From an uncultured Selenomonadaceae bacterium (GTDB lineage Bacteria > Bacillota > Negativicutes > Selenomonadales > Selenomonadaceae), in contig CAJOHG010000010.1 of the NCBI GenBank assembly GCA_905234395.1, positions 1 to 52,002 on the forward strand: DNA of 52,002 nt, given 5' to 3'. The notes beneath the pieces were generated by a model. That model did no database searches. It was not told the DNA's origin and worked only from the letters and a program-made list of their open reading frames with translations. The position numbers and the translations under genes were made by a program. This document shows, in pieces, positions 15,633-23,720 of the stretch (the stretch's first letter is position 1; each line of letters starts with the position of its first letter).

Positions 15633-17408
15633 TTACGTTGCGGAGAAAAATTTTTTCAGCGACTCGACGGCAGATCGTGTCATGTTCGGCACATTAATCA
15701 ATTCGTCAACGGAAGCGGCTTTGATTTTCGCGAGCGAGCCGAATTTTTTTAGCAGTTCAGTCCGACGCTTGACACCAATGCCCGGCACGTTGTTCAGCTC
15801 CGATTTTAAATTTCGCGCCCGCCGTAATTTTCTGTGATAAGTTATCGCGAAACGGTGAGCCTCGTCGCGAATTCGTTGCATGAGTTTCAAAGCTTGACTG
15901 TCGCGCGGCAACTCAATCGGGATTGATGAGCCTTCGACGAAAATCAATTCAAATTGTTTTGCCAATCCGATGACCGGCACGTCGTGACCTGCGCCGCGAA
16001 TTATTTCCAACGCCGAATTCAACTGACCGAGTCCGCCGTCAATGACAATCAAGTCGGGCAAATCTGCGGGAATTTTTCCGTAACGTCGGCTCGTGACTTC
16101 ACGCATTGATAAAAAATCGTCGGGTTTGCCTTCCGCCGAACGAATTTTGAATCGCCGATAACTTTTCTTGTCAGGCACGCCGTTATCGAACACGACCATT
16201 GACGCCACAGTTTCCGCGCCCTGTATGTGCGAGATGTCAAAGCATTCCATACGCCGAGGAAGTTTCGGAAGGTTGAGCAAAGTTTTGAGCTCTTCGACTG
16301 CGCCGAACGTTTGACTGTCCGTGATTTGTCGCCGCGCCGATTCTTCCGCCAAAAATTTTTCCGCATTTTGATTCGCCATTTCAACCAGCGAACGTTTGAC
16401 GCCGCGTTTAGGAACGATTAACTTCACGCCGAGCCATTTGCTCAAAAGTTCAGCGTCCTGCGCGGACAACGTGACCGGCAATAAAATTTCCGCCGCTGAA
16501 ATTTTCGCGCGAGTGTAGTACTGCTTGACAAACTCCGTGACGGCTTGCGAGTCTGATTCGTCGTCGGTGCCGCTCAGCAAAAAATTTTCACGTCCGATAA
16601 CTTTTCCGTCGCGGACAAAAAAAATTTGCGCACAAGTTTCGCCGTCAAGTCGCGCCAATCCAATCGCATCAACGTCGCCCGAATCGGTGACGATTTTTTG
16701 TTTCTCGACGACTTTTCGGACGGCAAGCAACACGTCACGGAGATGGGCAGCCAATTCAAAATTCAACGACTGCGCGGCGTCATTCATGCGGCTTGAAAGT
16801 TCACGTTCGATTTGAGATGTGCGACCTTCCAAAAATTTTTCGGCGGCATTGACAAGTTGCATGTACTCTTCGCGAGAAATTTTCTGTGCACACGGCGCGA
16901 GACAGCGTTTGATGTGAAATTCCAAGCACGGACGTTTGGCGAAAGTTTTGCACGTTCTAAGCGGAAAAATTTTTCGCAGAAGTTGCAACGTCTCCTTGAC
17001 GGCAAGACCGCTGGTGTATGGCCCGAAATATTTTGAGCCGTCGTGAATCACGCGCCGAGTCAAAATGATTCGCGGAAAATCTTCGGCGGTCAATCGCAGG
17101 TAAGGATAAGTTTTGTCGTCCTTCAAGCTGATGTTGTAGCGCGGACGATATTTTTTGATAAGGTTGCATTCAAGAATCAGAGCTTCGACTTCGGTTGAAG
17201 TGACAATCGTTTCAAAATCGGCGACCTTCGCGACCATGGCTTTGACCTTCGCGCCGTGATTCTTATTCGACTGGAAATATTGGCGCACACGATTTTTCAG
17301 CACGCGAGCTTTGCCGACGTAGATAATTTTTCCGCGAATGTCTTTCATCAGATAAACGCCGGGCGAATTGGGTAACGTCTTTAGTTTCGTGAGCAGGTCG
17401 TCAAACAT
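15633..17408 (-). CDS. uvrC: Excinuclease ABC subunit C (UvrC)
   Basis: UvrC makes both incisions in nucleotide excision repair with UvrA and UvrB. 591 residues, normal length. In order: a GIY-YIG nuclease domain (residues about 13-95; SPGVYLMKD and IIYVGKA visible), a Cys-rich part with CLEFHIKRCLAPC, a UVR motif near residue 205, the RNase-H-like endonuclease core (MECFDISHIQG, VIDGGLGQLNSA) and C-terminal helix-hairpin-helix repeats (VPGIGVKRRTELL). ATG 17408 has a weak GGAAG site. The gene lies downstream of mqnE in the same orientation, separated by a duplicated copy of its own 5' end. Confidence 0.97.
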   Translation of the reverse strand: MFDDLLTKLKTLPNSPGVYLMKDIRGKIIYVGKARVLKNRVRQYFQSNKNHGAKVKAMVAKVADFETIVTSTEVEALILECNLIKKYRPRYNISLKDDKTYPYLRLTAEDFPRIILTRRVIHDGSKYFGPYTSGLAVKETLQLLRKIFPLRTCKTFAKRPCLEFHIKRCLAPCAQKISREEYMQLVNAAEKFLEGRTSQIERELSSRMNDAAQSLNFELAAHLRDVLLAVRKVVEKQKIVTDSGDVDAIGLARLDGETCAQIFFVRDGKVIGRENFLLSGTDDESDSQAVTEFVKQYYTRAKISAAEILLPVTLSAQDAELLSKWLGVKLIVPKRGVKRSLVEMANQNAEKFLAEESARRQITDSQTFGAVEELKTLLNLPKLPRRMECFDISHIQGAETVASMVVFDNGVPDKKSYRRFKIRSAEGKPDDFLSMREVTSRRYGKIPADLPDLIVIDGGLGQLNSALEIIRGAGHDVPVIGLAKQFELIFVEGSSIPIELPRDSQALKLMQRIRDEAHRFAITYHRKLRRARNLKSELNNVPGIGVKRRTELLKKFGSLAKIKAASVDELINVPNMTRSAVESLKKFFSAT

Positions 17409-17542
17409 TTTGAATCACTTCCAAGATTTTTCAGCACGCGAGCTTTGCCGACGCAGATAATTTTTCCGCGAATGTCTTTCATCAGATAAACGCCGGGCGA
17501 ATCGGGCAACGTCTTAATTTTCGTTAGCAAGTCATCAGACAT
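17409..17542 (-). repeat. 134-base duplication of the uvrC 5' end
   Basis: The segment directly upstream of uvrC repeats its first about 39 codons, beginning with an ATG at 17542 and the same upstream GGAAGTGATTCAAA. It encodes the start of a GIY-YIG domain with a few substitutions (MSDDLLTKIKTLPDSPGVYL; ICVG in place of IYVG). It then leaves the frame about ten codons before the true uvrC start, since the period of 134 is not a multiple of three. It is a remnant that could still be translated as a short peptide. Confidence 0.85.
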
Positions 17543-17548
17543 TTTGAA

Positions 17549-18628
17549 TCACTTCCGATTATAAAAGCTGTCGCGTTCGACGGGAAGATAGCCGGTCTCT
17601 GAAATGATTTGCTCCAATTCGCCGCGAGTGATGCCCGCAGAAGATTTTGCTCCTGCCGCGTGAATGATTTTCTCTTCGCCGAGCGTGCCGTCCAAATCGT
17701 CCGCGCCGAAGCTCAAAGCCAGTTGCGCAATCGGCAACGTCAACATCACCCAGAAAGCTTTGAAGTGCGCGAAATTGTCCAGCACCAATCTTGACAGCGC
17801 GAGCATTTTCAAATCTTCCCACGAGCCGACGCGTCGCAAATTGAATCGCCTGCCGAGTTCAGTGTTCTGCGGATGGAACGGAAACAACATCATCGCTTGA
17901 AAGCCGCCCGTCTCGTCTTGAAGTCCGCGCAGTTTCAGCAAATGGTCGACGCGCTCTGAAATCGTTTCAATGTGTCCGTACATCATCGACGCGTTTGTTT
18001 TCAAGCCGAGTTTGTGAGCCGTCCGCATGACCTCAAGCCATTGCGACGCCGAACATTTTTTCGGACAAATTATTTCGCGCACACGGTCTGATAAAATTTC
18101 TGCGCCGCCGCCTGCCAATGAAGTCACACCGGCATTAATCAGTTCGCGCAAGACATCGGCGACGTTGAGCCCGCCAATTTCGCTGAAGTTGACAATTTCA
18201 ACGGGCGTGAATGCATTAATTCCGACGTGCGGCAAAAATTTTTTCACGAGCTTAACGGCGTCGACGTAGTAAGAAAAATTTTTGTCGGGATGCAACGAGC
18301 TGACGATATGAATTTCTGACAAGCCATTGACTTGCGCGGCGTCGAGCAAAATTTTTTCAACGTCGTCGAGTTCGAGCGTGAAGGCACGATTTGAGCCGCT
18401 CCTGCATTGAAATGCACACAGCGGACAATTCGCGCGGCAAACGTTCGTTAAATTTATGTGGCGGTTGACGGTGTAGAAAACATTTTTGCCGGACTTCGAC
18501 TCTTTGACGCGGCGAGCACTTTCCGCAAGACAGAGCAGATCGTTGTCGTTGTAGAGCGCGAGAATTTCATCACGATTGAGCCGTTCGCCCGAAGAAATTT
18601 TCTCCTTGGCACTGCTTAAGCTGTTCAT
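17549..18628 (-). CDS. mqnE: Aminofutalosine synthase MqnE (radical SAM, menaquinone)
   Basis: MqnE joins chorismate-derived 3-enolpyruvylbenzoate and adenosyl in the futalosine route to menaquinone. 359 residues. The radical SAM cluster motif CRANCPLC (about residues 63-70) is present. LTNVCRANCPLCAF, GGGAEILSDRVREIICP, ASMMYGHIET and GADDLDGTLGEEKI...HAAGAKS fit MqnE better than MqnC, from memory of both families. No other mqn gene is in the window. ATG 18628 follows AAGGTGATTCG. It forms a probable operon with uvrC, whose upstream sequence shares the mqnE stop codon region. Confidence 0.88.
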   Translation of the reverse strand: MNSLSSAKEKISSGERLNRDEILALYNDNDLLCLAESARRVKESKSGKNVFYTVNRHINLTNVCRANCPLCAFQCRSGSNRAFTLELDDVEKILLDAAQVNGLSEIHIVSSLHPDKNFSYYVDAVKLVKKFLPHVGINAFTPVEIVNFSEIGGLNVADVLRELINAGVTSLAGGGAEILSDRVREIICPKKCSASQWLEVMRTAHKLGLKTNASMMYGHIETISERVDHLLKLRGLQDETGGFQAMMLFPFHPQNTELGRRFNLRRVGSWEDLKMLALSRLVLDNFAHFKAFWVMLTLPIAQLALSFGADDLDGTLGEEKIIHAAGAKSSAGITRGELEQIISETGYLPVERDSFYNRK

Positions 18629-18660
18629 CGAATCACCTTGAAAATTTTTTAGTCGCGACG

Positions 18661-18669
18661 ATTATATCA
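18661..18669 (-). promoter_or_regulatory. Extended -10 promoter of mqnE-uvrC
   Basis: On the minus strand TGATATAAT is read (TG-N-TATAAT, an extended -10 box), about 35 bases upstream of the mqnE ATG. No good -35 box is seen, as is common for extended -10 promoters. Confidence 0.45.
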
Positions 18670-18696
18670 CACGATTTAAAATTGGCGGAGCGTGAT

Positions 18697-18846
18697 TTAT
18701 AATTCGTCTATGATTAGGCGGGTCGCTTTAAACACCGCTGACAAGCACATGGCTTCGCAAACTTCGCGGGACATTTTTTGCAAGGAGTCATTGCTTAAAA
18801 TCACGGAAATATTTGAGGCAACAGTGCCCGATACGAGTCTTTTCAA
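18697..18846 (-). CDS. Possible small protein (49 residues)
   Basis: A TTG at 18846 is 7 bases downstream of AAGGAG on the minus strand. The frame starts LKRLVSGTVASNISVILSND and ends at TAA 18697-18699 (CLSAVFKATRLIIDEL). The 5' leader upstream of it (about 18860-18930) resembles that of the small hydrophobic peptide at 19125-19217, including the word CACACTGCCGCACCT. I do not recognise the protein. Two Cys and a mostly polar, helical composition are all that can be said. A plus-strand frame also crosses this region but has no ribosome site. Confidence 0.35.
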   Translation of the reverse strand: MKRLVSGTVASNISVILSNDSLQKMSREVCEAMCLSAVFKATRLIIDEL

Positions 18847-18934
18847 ATGCCATCTCCTTCCTCACGAGCAAACCGTCCGTGAAGGTGCGGCAGTGTGAAA
18901 TTTATGACAGACTGTTTTCAGCAGGGCAAAGCGA

Positions 18935-18963
18935 TTGACAAACTTTTGACGCTGTGATAAATT
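18935..18963 (+). promoter_or_regulatory. Possible plus-strand promoter for a small RNA
   Basis: TTGACA (18935-18940, consensus -35) is followed after 17 bases by TAAATT (18958-18963). No reading frame with a ribosome site follows before the terminator hairpin at 19026-19070. Confidence 0.4.
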
Positions 18964-18969
18964 TTGTGC

Positions 18970-19072
18970 GTCGATAAAACGACAACTGCAATGAGGACAG
19001 CAGTATCCGTCATGATTTCACCGAACGAAAACCCCCGAACAGAGTGCTAAACTGTCGGGGGTTTCGTTTTGC
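18970..19072 (+). ncRNA. Candidate small RNA convergent with the small hydrophobic peptide gene
   Basis: A transcript from the plus-strand promoter at 18935 would run about 100 bases to the shared hairpin at 19026-19070. It would be complementary to the 3' end of the minus-strand peptide mRNA across that hairpin. It contains the word GAGTGCTAA (19042-19050), whose second copy (19080-19088) lies in the peptide mRNA. Size and placement fit an antitoxin RNA, but transcription is unproven. Confidence 0.3.
19026..19070. terminator. Strong bidirectional terminator hairpin
   Basis: AAACCCCCGA (19029-19038) pairs perfectly with TCGGGGGTTT (19055-19064), with a further ACAG/CTG pairing inside. On the plus strand it is followed by CGTTTT. 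On the minus strand it is followed by TTTTCGTT. It could end both the minus-strand peptide transcript and the plus-strand RNA. Confidence 0.7.
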
Positions 19073-19124
19073 CATAACCGAGTGCTAATCAGTCAGAGGG
19101 CGAAAGAGTGGACATTACTGCCGC

Positions 19125-19217
19125 TTAGAACCATCTATTGACGATGTAGGCAACAATTAGCCCGCCAATGACAGTTCCTGCTACGTTTATCCCGATCTGA
19201 ACGAGGACATCCGCCAT
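19125..19217 (-). CDS. Small hydrophobic peptide (30 residues), candidate type I toxin
   Basis: ATG 19217 to TAA 19125 on the minus strand, with GAGGAGGG about 12 bases upstream. The peptide begins MADVLVQIGI, has a Gly/Val/Ile-rich membrane helix (VAGTVIGGLIVAYIV) and ends NRWF. It has its own promoter (19274-19302), a leader of about 50 bases and a strong terminator. Such a layout is usual for Fst/Ldr- or TxpA-like toxins, and the end with a charged residue and aromatics also fits. Membership in a known family is not shown. It could equally be a small membrane regulator. Confidence 0.55.
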   Translation of the reverse strand: MADVLVQIGINVAGTVIGGLIVAYIVNRWF

Positions 19218-19273
19218 AAATTCCACATCCCTCCTCAAGCGTCAATTCCCGCCGGAGGTGCGGCAGTGTGGAA

Positions 19274-19302
19274 ATTATATCAGAGCGTTTCAAGTCGGAC
19301 AA
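19274..19302 (-). promoter_or_regulatory. Promoter of the small hydrophobic peptide gene
   Basis: On the minus strand TTGTCC (19297-19302) and a perfect TATAAT (19274-19279) are separated by 17 bases. Transcription would start near 19267, about 50 bases before the ATG. A decayed version of the same promoter and leader lies near 18870-18945. Confidence 0.6.
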
Positions 19303-19319
19303 GCGATTGACCGTGCGCA

Positions 19320-19865
19320 TTAAATCGTGATTTTGTCTTTGAAGGCGTTGAATTTTTTATCGCCAATGCCGCGAACATTTTTCAATTCGTCGATTGATTT
19401 GAACGCGCCGTTTTGCTCGCGATAGTCGATGATTCTCTGTGCCAATGCCATGCCAATTCCTTTGAGCGTTGCAAGTTCTTCAACGTCGGCAGTGTTTATG
19501 TTAATCAAGTCGCTTGAATCGGAGGCTCGCGTCGACTGCAAAAAAATTTCTTTGGTCGGAATGTGAATGTGTTGCCCGTCAGTTATCGGCGCGGCTAAGT
19601 TGACGGCAGAAGCGTCCGCCAAATCGGTCAGACCGCCGACTTTGTTTACGGCATCGACAGCGCGCAAATTGCCCGTATCTTCCAATTCGACGACGGAAAT
19701 ATTTTTGACTTGCCCGGAAACGTAGACGCTGATTTTTTTTACGGGAGGCTTTGGCGGCGGCAATGCGGGAGTGTCGTCACTGTCGAGGTAGCCGATGATA
19801 AACAATCCCGCAAGCAAAACCAATGCGACAATTCCGAAGCCGATTAGAAATTTTTTGTTAAACAT
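19320..19865 (-). CDS. comEA: ComEA-type DNA-binding competence protein
   Basis: 181 residues. An N-terminal membrane anchor (about 7-26) is followed by a Pro-rich linker and an SLBB domain (ISVYVSGQVKN, about 45-100). A C-terminal tandem helix-hairpin-helix follows (ININTADVEELATLKGIGMALAQRIIDYRE and VRGIGDKKF, about 122-181). ComEA binds double-stranded DNA outside the membrane for uptake by ComEC. comEC and other competence genes are not in the window. The ATG overlaps the serA stop by 8 bases, so translation is probably coupled; no clear ribosome site is seen. Confidence 0.9.
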   Translation of the reverse strand: MFNKKFLIGFGIVALVLLAGLFIIGYLDSDDTPALPPPKPPVKKISVYVSGQVKNISVVELEDTGNLRAVDAVNKVGGLTDLADASAVNLAAPITDGQHIHIPTKEIFLQSTRASDSSDLININTADVEELATLKGIGMALAQRIIDYREQNGAFKSIDELKNVRGIGDKKFNAFKDKITI

Positions 19866-21426
19866 CGTAAGCGACGGGCGTCACGTCGAAAATCGGATCG
19901 AGTGCCTTCATCTTGTCGAGGACGTATTGCGGAATCGGATTATCAACAGTCAAAACCATCAAGCTCGTGCCTTCAATCGCGGTCTTGCCGACGTTCATGC
20001 CGGAAATATTTATCTTGTGTTCGGCGAGTAGCGTGCCGACAGAACCGATGACGCCGGGACGATTGATGTGCGGGCAAATTAAAATTCGTGCGTGCGGATC
20101 AACGTCGACGCGGAAATTGTTAATCTCAACGATTCGTCCTTCGTTGCCGAAAAGCGTGCCCATAACCGTGTTGCCGTTCGCGTTGACGGTCACGAGGTTT
20201 GCAAAGTCGCGGGCAACGTTCGATTTAATTTCCGACAAATGAATTCCTCTGTCCGCCGCCAAAATGTTCGCGTTGACAAGGTTGACGTTATCGAGCGCGG
20301 CTGAAAGAATTCCTTTGAGCACGGCGGTTGAAATGAGGCTTGAATTCATATCGGCAATCTTTCCGCTGATTTTGACGAGCACGCTTGAAATCGGATCCTT
20401 GCTCATGCCGACGATTGTCCGTCCGAGACGTTCGCCGAGATCGATAAACGGTGCCAACTTTTCCAGAACGTGCGAAGGAATGTGCGGCAGATTAACGGCT
20501 GTCGCGACCGGTTTATTGTTTAGCGCGTCGATAATTCCGCTTGCAACGTCGACTGAAACTCCGATTTGCGCTTCGACTGTGGACGCTCCGAGGTGCGGCG
20601 TTAAAATTATGTTCGGCAAATTTCTCAACGGCGAATCTTCGGCAAGCGGCTCGTTCTCGAAAACGTCAATCGCGGCTCCGGCAATGATATTTTCCTTGAG
20701 CGCGGTAACTAAATCGTTCTCGTTGATGATGCCGCCGCGTGCGCAATTAATCAGTCGAACGGTCGGTTTCATCAACTTCATTTGCGGCAAGGCAATCATA
20801 TCGCGCGTCTTGTTCGTCAGCGGCATATGCACCGTGATAAAATCGGCAGTCTTGAAAAGTTCATCAAGCTCCGTGATTTTGACGCCGAGACTTTTGGCAC
20901 GCTCTTCACTTACAAACGGGTCGTAAGCGATGACGTTCATTTCAAAGGACTGCGCACGCTTGGCGACGCCCGCACCGATTTTGCCGAGCCCGATTATCGC
21001 GAGAGTTTTGTTGCGCAATTCGACGCCGACGAATTTTTTTCTGTCCCATTTGCCGCTGTGCATAGTTTGATTTGCCTGCGGAATGTTGCGGCTGACGGCG
21101 AGCATCATTGCGAACGTGTGTTCAGTCGCGGCGATTGTGTTGCCGTCCGGCGAATTGATGACGATAATTCCGCGTTCGGTTGCCGCCTGCACGTCAATAT
21201 TGTCGACGCCGACGCCTGCACGTCCGATGATTTTCAAATTCTTGGCGCGTTCCAAAACGTCAGCGGTGACTTTTGAAGCGGAACGGACAATCAGCGCGTC
21301 GAACTGCGGAATAATTTCCAAAAGCTCTTCGTGCGAAATTTTATCGCGAACTTCCACGTTGAAATTTTTTTTGAGTTGTTCGATACCTTCGCGGGCAATA
21401 CCGTCTGCCGCCAAAATATGTTGCAT
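19858..21426 (-). CDS. serA: D-3-phosphoglycerate dehydrogenase SerA
   Basis: SerA oxidises 3-phosphoglycerate in the first step of serine synthesis. 522 residues, the long form. In order: substrate-binding/NAD domain with GLGKIGAGVAKRAQSF and the Arg/Glu/His active-site blocks (NCARGGIINENDL, LTPHLGASTVEAQ), an intervening ASB domain (from about 310), and a C-terminal ACT domain (ILICPHINRPGVIGSVGTLL) for serine feedback. ATG 21426 follows AAGGAG. comEA overlaps its 3' end. Confidence 0.97.
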   Translation of the reverse strand: MQHILAADGIAREGIEQLKKNFNVEVRDKISHEELLEIIPQFDALIVRSASKVTADVLERAKNLKIIGRAGVGVDNIDVQAATERGIIVINSPDGNTIAATEHTFAMMLAVSRNIPQANQTMHSGKWDRKKFVGVELRNKTLAIIGLGKIGAGVAKRAQSFEMNVIAYDPFVSEERAKSLGVKITELDELFKTADFITVHMPLTNKTRDMIALPQMKLMKPTVRLINCARGGIINENDLVTALKENIIAGAAIDVFENEPLAEDSPLRNLPNIILTPHLGASTVEAQIGVSVDVASGIIDALNNKPVATAVNLPHIPSHVLEKLAPFIDLGERLGRTIVGMSKDPISSVLVKISGKIADMNSSLISTAVLKGILSAALDNVNLVNANILAADRGIHLSEIKSNVARDFANLVTVNANGNTVMGTLFGNEGRIVEINNFRVDVDPHARILICPHINRPGVIGSVGTLLAEHKINISGMNVGKTAIEGTSLMVLTVDNPIPQYVLDKMKALDPIFDVTPVAYDV

Positions 21427-21551
21427 GATTTATTTACTCCTTCGGAAAAAAATTTTCTTGCGCGTGTTTTGATTCTGCCGTGTTGAAATTTTTCCTGCAA
21501 GGGAAGGGAAAATCGCGGGCTTATCGAAAGTAGCTTGACGAGGTGTTTGAC

Positions 21552-22028
21552 GTGGCGATTGAGATCGAACGAAAATTTTTGGTTGACAAGCGGAAACTGC
21601 GCGGGCTGAAATATTTAAGCGAGGAAAAAATTTCGCAAGGCTATTTGTCGCGGCACCCGACTGTTCGCGTGAGATTGACTGACGAGCGCGGCTACTTGAC
21701 GATAAAATCTTCGACGCGCGGAATTTCTCGGCAGGAGTTTGAATACGAGATACCGATTGACGACGCCAAACAGTTGCTTGCGATGTGCGGGCGCAACGTC
21801 TTAAAAAAATATCGTCGCAAAATTTCTTACGGCGGACACGTTTGGGAAATTGACTTCTTCGCAGGAAAACACGCGGGCTTGATTGTGGCGGAAGTTGAAT
21901 TGAAATCGCCGAACGAGCCGATTAAATTGCCCGATTGGATAACAAAAGAAGTCTCGAAGGATTCGCGCTACTTTAATTCAAATTTGGTCACGAGTAATGA
22001 AAAACCTGGTCCCTTACAAGAGGTGTGA
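21552..22028 (+). CDS. CYTH-domain protein (triphosphate tunnel metalloenzyme)
   Basis: 158 residues. The hallmark EIERKFLV lies at the N-terminus, followed by alternating charged beta strands (TVRVRLTDERGYLTIK, QEFEYEIP, EIDFFAGKHAGLIVAEVEL) that form the tunnel. Members hydrolyse triphosphate or related compounds or make cAMP; the short bacterial form is mostly a tripolyphosphatase. GTG 21552 is 8 bases after GAGG; GTG 21543 overlaps the ribosome site. It is 3 bases upstream of the MgtC gene. Confidence 0.88.
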   Translation: MAIEIERKFLVDKRKLRGLKYLSEEKISQGYLSRHPTVRVRLTDERGYLTIKSSTRGISRQEFEYEIPIDDAKQLLAMCGRNVLKKYRRKISYGGHVWEIDFFAGKHAGLIVAEVELKSPNEPIKLPDWITKEVSKDSRYFNSNLVTSNEKPGPLQEV

Positions 22029-22031
22029 CAT

Positions 22032-22697
22032 TTGGTTTCAGAATGGGAATTATTTTTGCGATTAACGCTGGCTTGCGTATTGGGCGGCATAATCGGTTAC
22101 GAGCGTCAAAGTCGGCGGAAATCGGCAGGTCTTCGCACGAATGTTTTGGTTTGTCTCGGCTCATGCTTGATTATGGTTTTGAGCGAGGCTCTTTATTTCA
22201 ACGTCGAAGGTCGCACCAATGCAGACCCGGCACGTCTTGCCGCGCAGGTTGTCAGCGGAATCGGTTTTCTCGGCGCAGGTGCAATCATGAAGGAAGGCTT
22301 GACTGTCACCGGCTTGACGACTGCTGCTTGCTTATGGGTAGTGGCGGGCGTCGGACTTGCTGTCGGTGCAGGATATTATTCGGGCGCACTTTTCACGACG
22401 GCTTTGATTTTTGCTACGCTCGGAACTTTGTCGCGCATTGATGAATGGGTCATGCACGAGAAAAATTTGTTAATCACGATTCGCACGAAAGATAAGCCCG
22501 GTCAACTCATGCACATCAGCTCCTGCATTGACGATTTGCAGTTGAAAATTCGCGACGTGAAAGTTAAGGGCGAGGACGAATCGACCGACATATTAACGAT
22601 TGAAATGGAAGTTTACAATCAACGCGCGCTGAAAAATGTTATCGTGCTCGACGCGGTCAAACGCATTGACGGCGTTGTAAGTGTTGACGTGAGCTAA
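22032..22697 (+). CDS. MgtC/SapB family membrane protein
   Basis: 221 residues. Four to five hydrophobic segments in the first 135 residues include the family signature GGIIGYERQSRRKSAGLRTN and GIGFLGAGAI. A cytoplasmic ACT-like C-terminal domain follows (LLITIRTKDKPGQLMHIS). MgtC proteins support growth under magnesium limitation and inhibit F-ATPase in Salmonella; a role in this organism is inferred only. TTG 22032 follows AGAGGTG. Neighbours are 3 and 12 bases away, so an operon 21552-23699 is likely. Confidence 0.9.
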   Translation: MVSEWELFLRLTLACVLGGIIGYERQSRRKSAGLRTNVLVCLGSCLIMVLSEALYFNVEGRTNADPARLAAQVVSGIGFLGAGAIMKEGLTVTGLTTAACLWVVAGVGLAVGAGYYSGALFTTALIFATLGTLSRIDEWVMHEKNLLITIRTKDKPGQLMHISSCIDDLQLKIRDVKVKGEDESTDILTIEMEVYNQRALKNVIVLDAVKRIDGVVSVDVS

Positions 22698-22709
22698 GGA
22701 GGTTTGAAT

Positions 22710-23699
22710 TTGAAACTCGGTAAAATTTTTGCGGCGGGAATGTTGAGCTTGAGCTTGTTGACCGGCTCCGTGACGACTTTTGCCGCGCCCGCATGGAAAT
22801 TGCCCGCGAGCGGTAAAACTTTTTCCGACGATGCAAAGCAGGCTTACGTTGCCGACTACATGGACAAATTTTTTCACGGGCAGATAAAAATGACGTTCGC
22901 CGCGCCCGACAAGTGGACTTACGAAAAATTCACCGTCAACGGCGTCAAAGTCGAACGGCTCATCAATCCAAAGCAGAAAAAATCTCCGCGAGTCGCCTTG
23001 CAACTTCACGGCGGCGGTTACATCGGTGCGCTAAGTGATTGGTATCGTGATTTTGCCGTAAAGCAGGCTGTCTTGACTGACGCGCGGGAAGTTTGGATGG
23101 TTGATTATCGACTTGCTCCGGAAAATTTGTATCCTGCAGCATTGGACGACGCCGCGACGGTTTACGCAGAACTTTTGAGACGCAAAGTTGATCCGAAAAA
23201 TTTAATCGTCTTCGGAGATTCTGCCGGCGGAAATTTGGCGATTGAGCTTTCGATTCGTCTGCGCGAAGAAAATTTGCCGCAACCTGCAATGTTGATTCTC
23301 GCGTCGCCGTGGACAACTTTTGAAACCGATTTGCCGTCACGAACAGCCAATGCCGAGCGCGACTTGATTTTGGGCGTGAAAAATCCTGTAATGTATCCGG
23401 CAGTTTCCTCTACTCCGTCATACGGCGGACAAATTCCTTTGAATGATCCGCGACTGTCACCGATTTACGCTGACTTGACGGGCTTGCCGCCAATGCTGAT
23501 TCAAATCGGCGGTTATGAACTTTTCGTCGATGAGGGCATTGAACTTTTGCGCAAGGCGACGGCTGACGAATTAAACGTTACGTTATCGGTTTATCGCGGA
23601 ATGTCGCACGACTTCGCATTATTGATGCCCGACCTTGACGACAGCATAAAATCTTTCGCGGAAATAAAATCATTCGTGAATTTGCATTTGACAAAATGA
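22710..23699 (+). CDS. Exported alpha/beta hydrolase (HSL-type esterase)
   Basis: About 329 residues with a signal peptide (residues 1-26, ending TFAAP). The hormone-sensitive-lipase branch is shown by LHGGGYIG (oxyanion hole), nucleophile elbow GDSAGGN, and the C-terminal acid and His in GGYELFVDEG and GMSHDFALL. The start is TTG 22710, 7 bases after AAGGAGG; the TTG at 22704 is too close. The substrate is unknown. A structured repeat follows the gene. Confidence 0.85.
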   Translation: MKLGKIFAAGMLSLSLLTGSVTTFAAPAWKLPASGKTFSDDAKQAYVADYMDKFFHGQIKMTFAAPDKWTYEKFTVNGVKVERLINPKQKKSPRVALQLHGGGYIGALSDWYRDFAVKQAVLTDAREVWMVDYRLAPENLYPAALDDAATVYAELLRRKVDPKNLIVFGDSAGGNLAIELSIRLREENLPQPAMLILASPWTTFETDLPSRTANAERDLILGVKNPVMYPAVSSTPSYGGQIPLNDPRLSPIYADLTGLPPMLIQIGGYELFVDEGIELLRKATADELNVTLSVYRGMSHDFALLMPDLDDSIKSFAEIKSFVNLHLTK

Positions 23700-23720
23700 A
23701 TTCGTTGCAACGTAACAAAG

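Noticed and set aside
18692..18898. Plus-strand frame of 68 residues opposite the 49-residue gene
   Set aside because: It has no ribosome site and the minus-strand frame has AAGGAG and a related leader.
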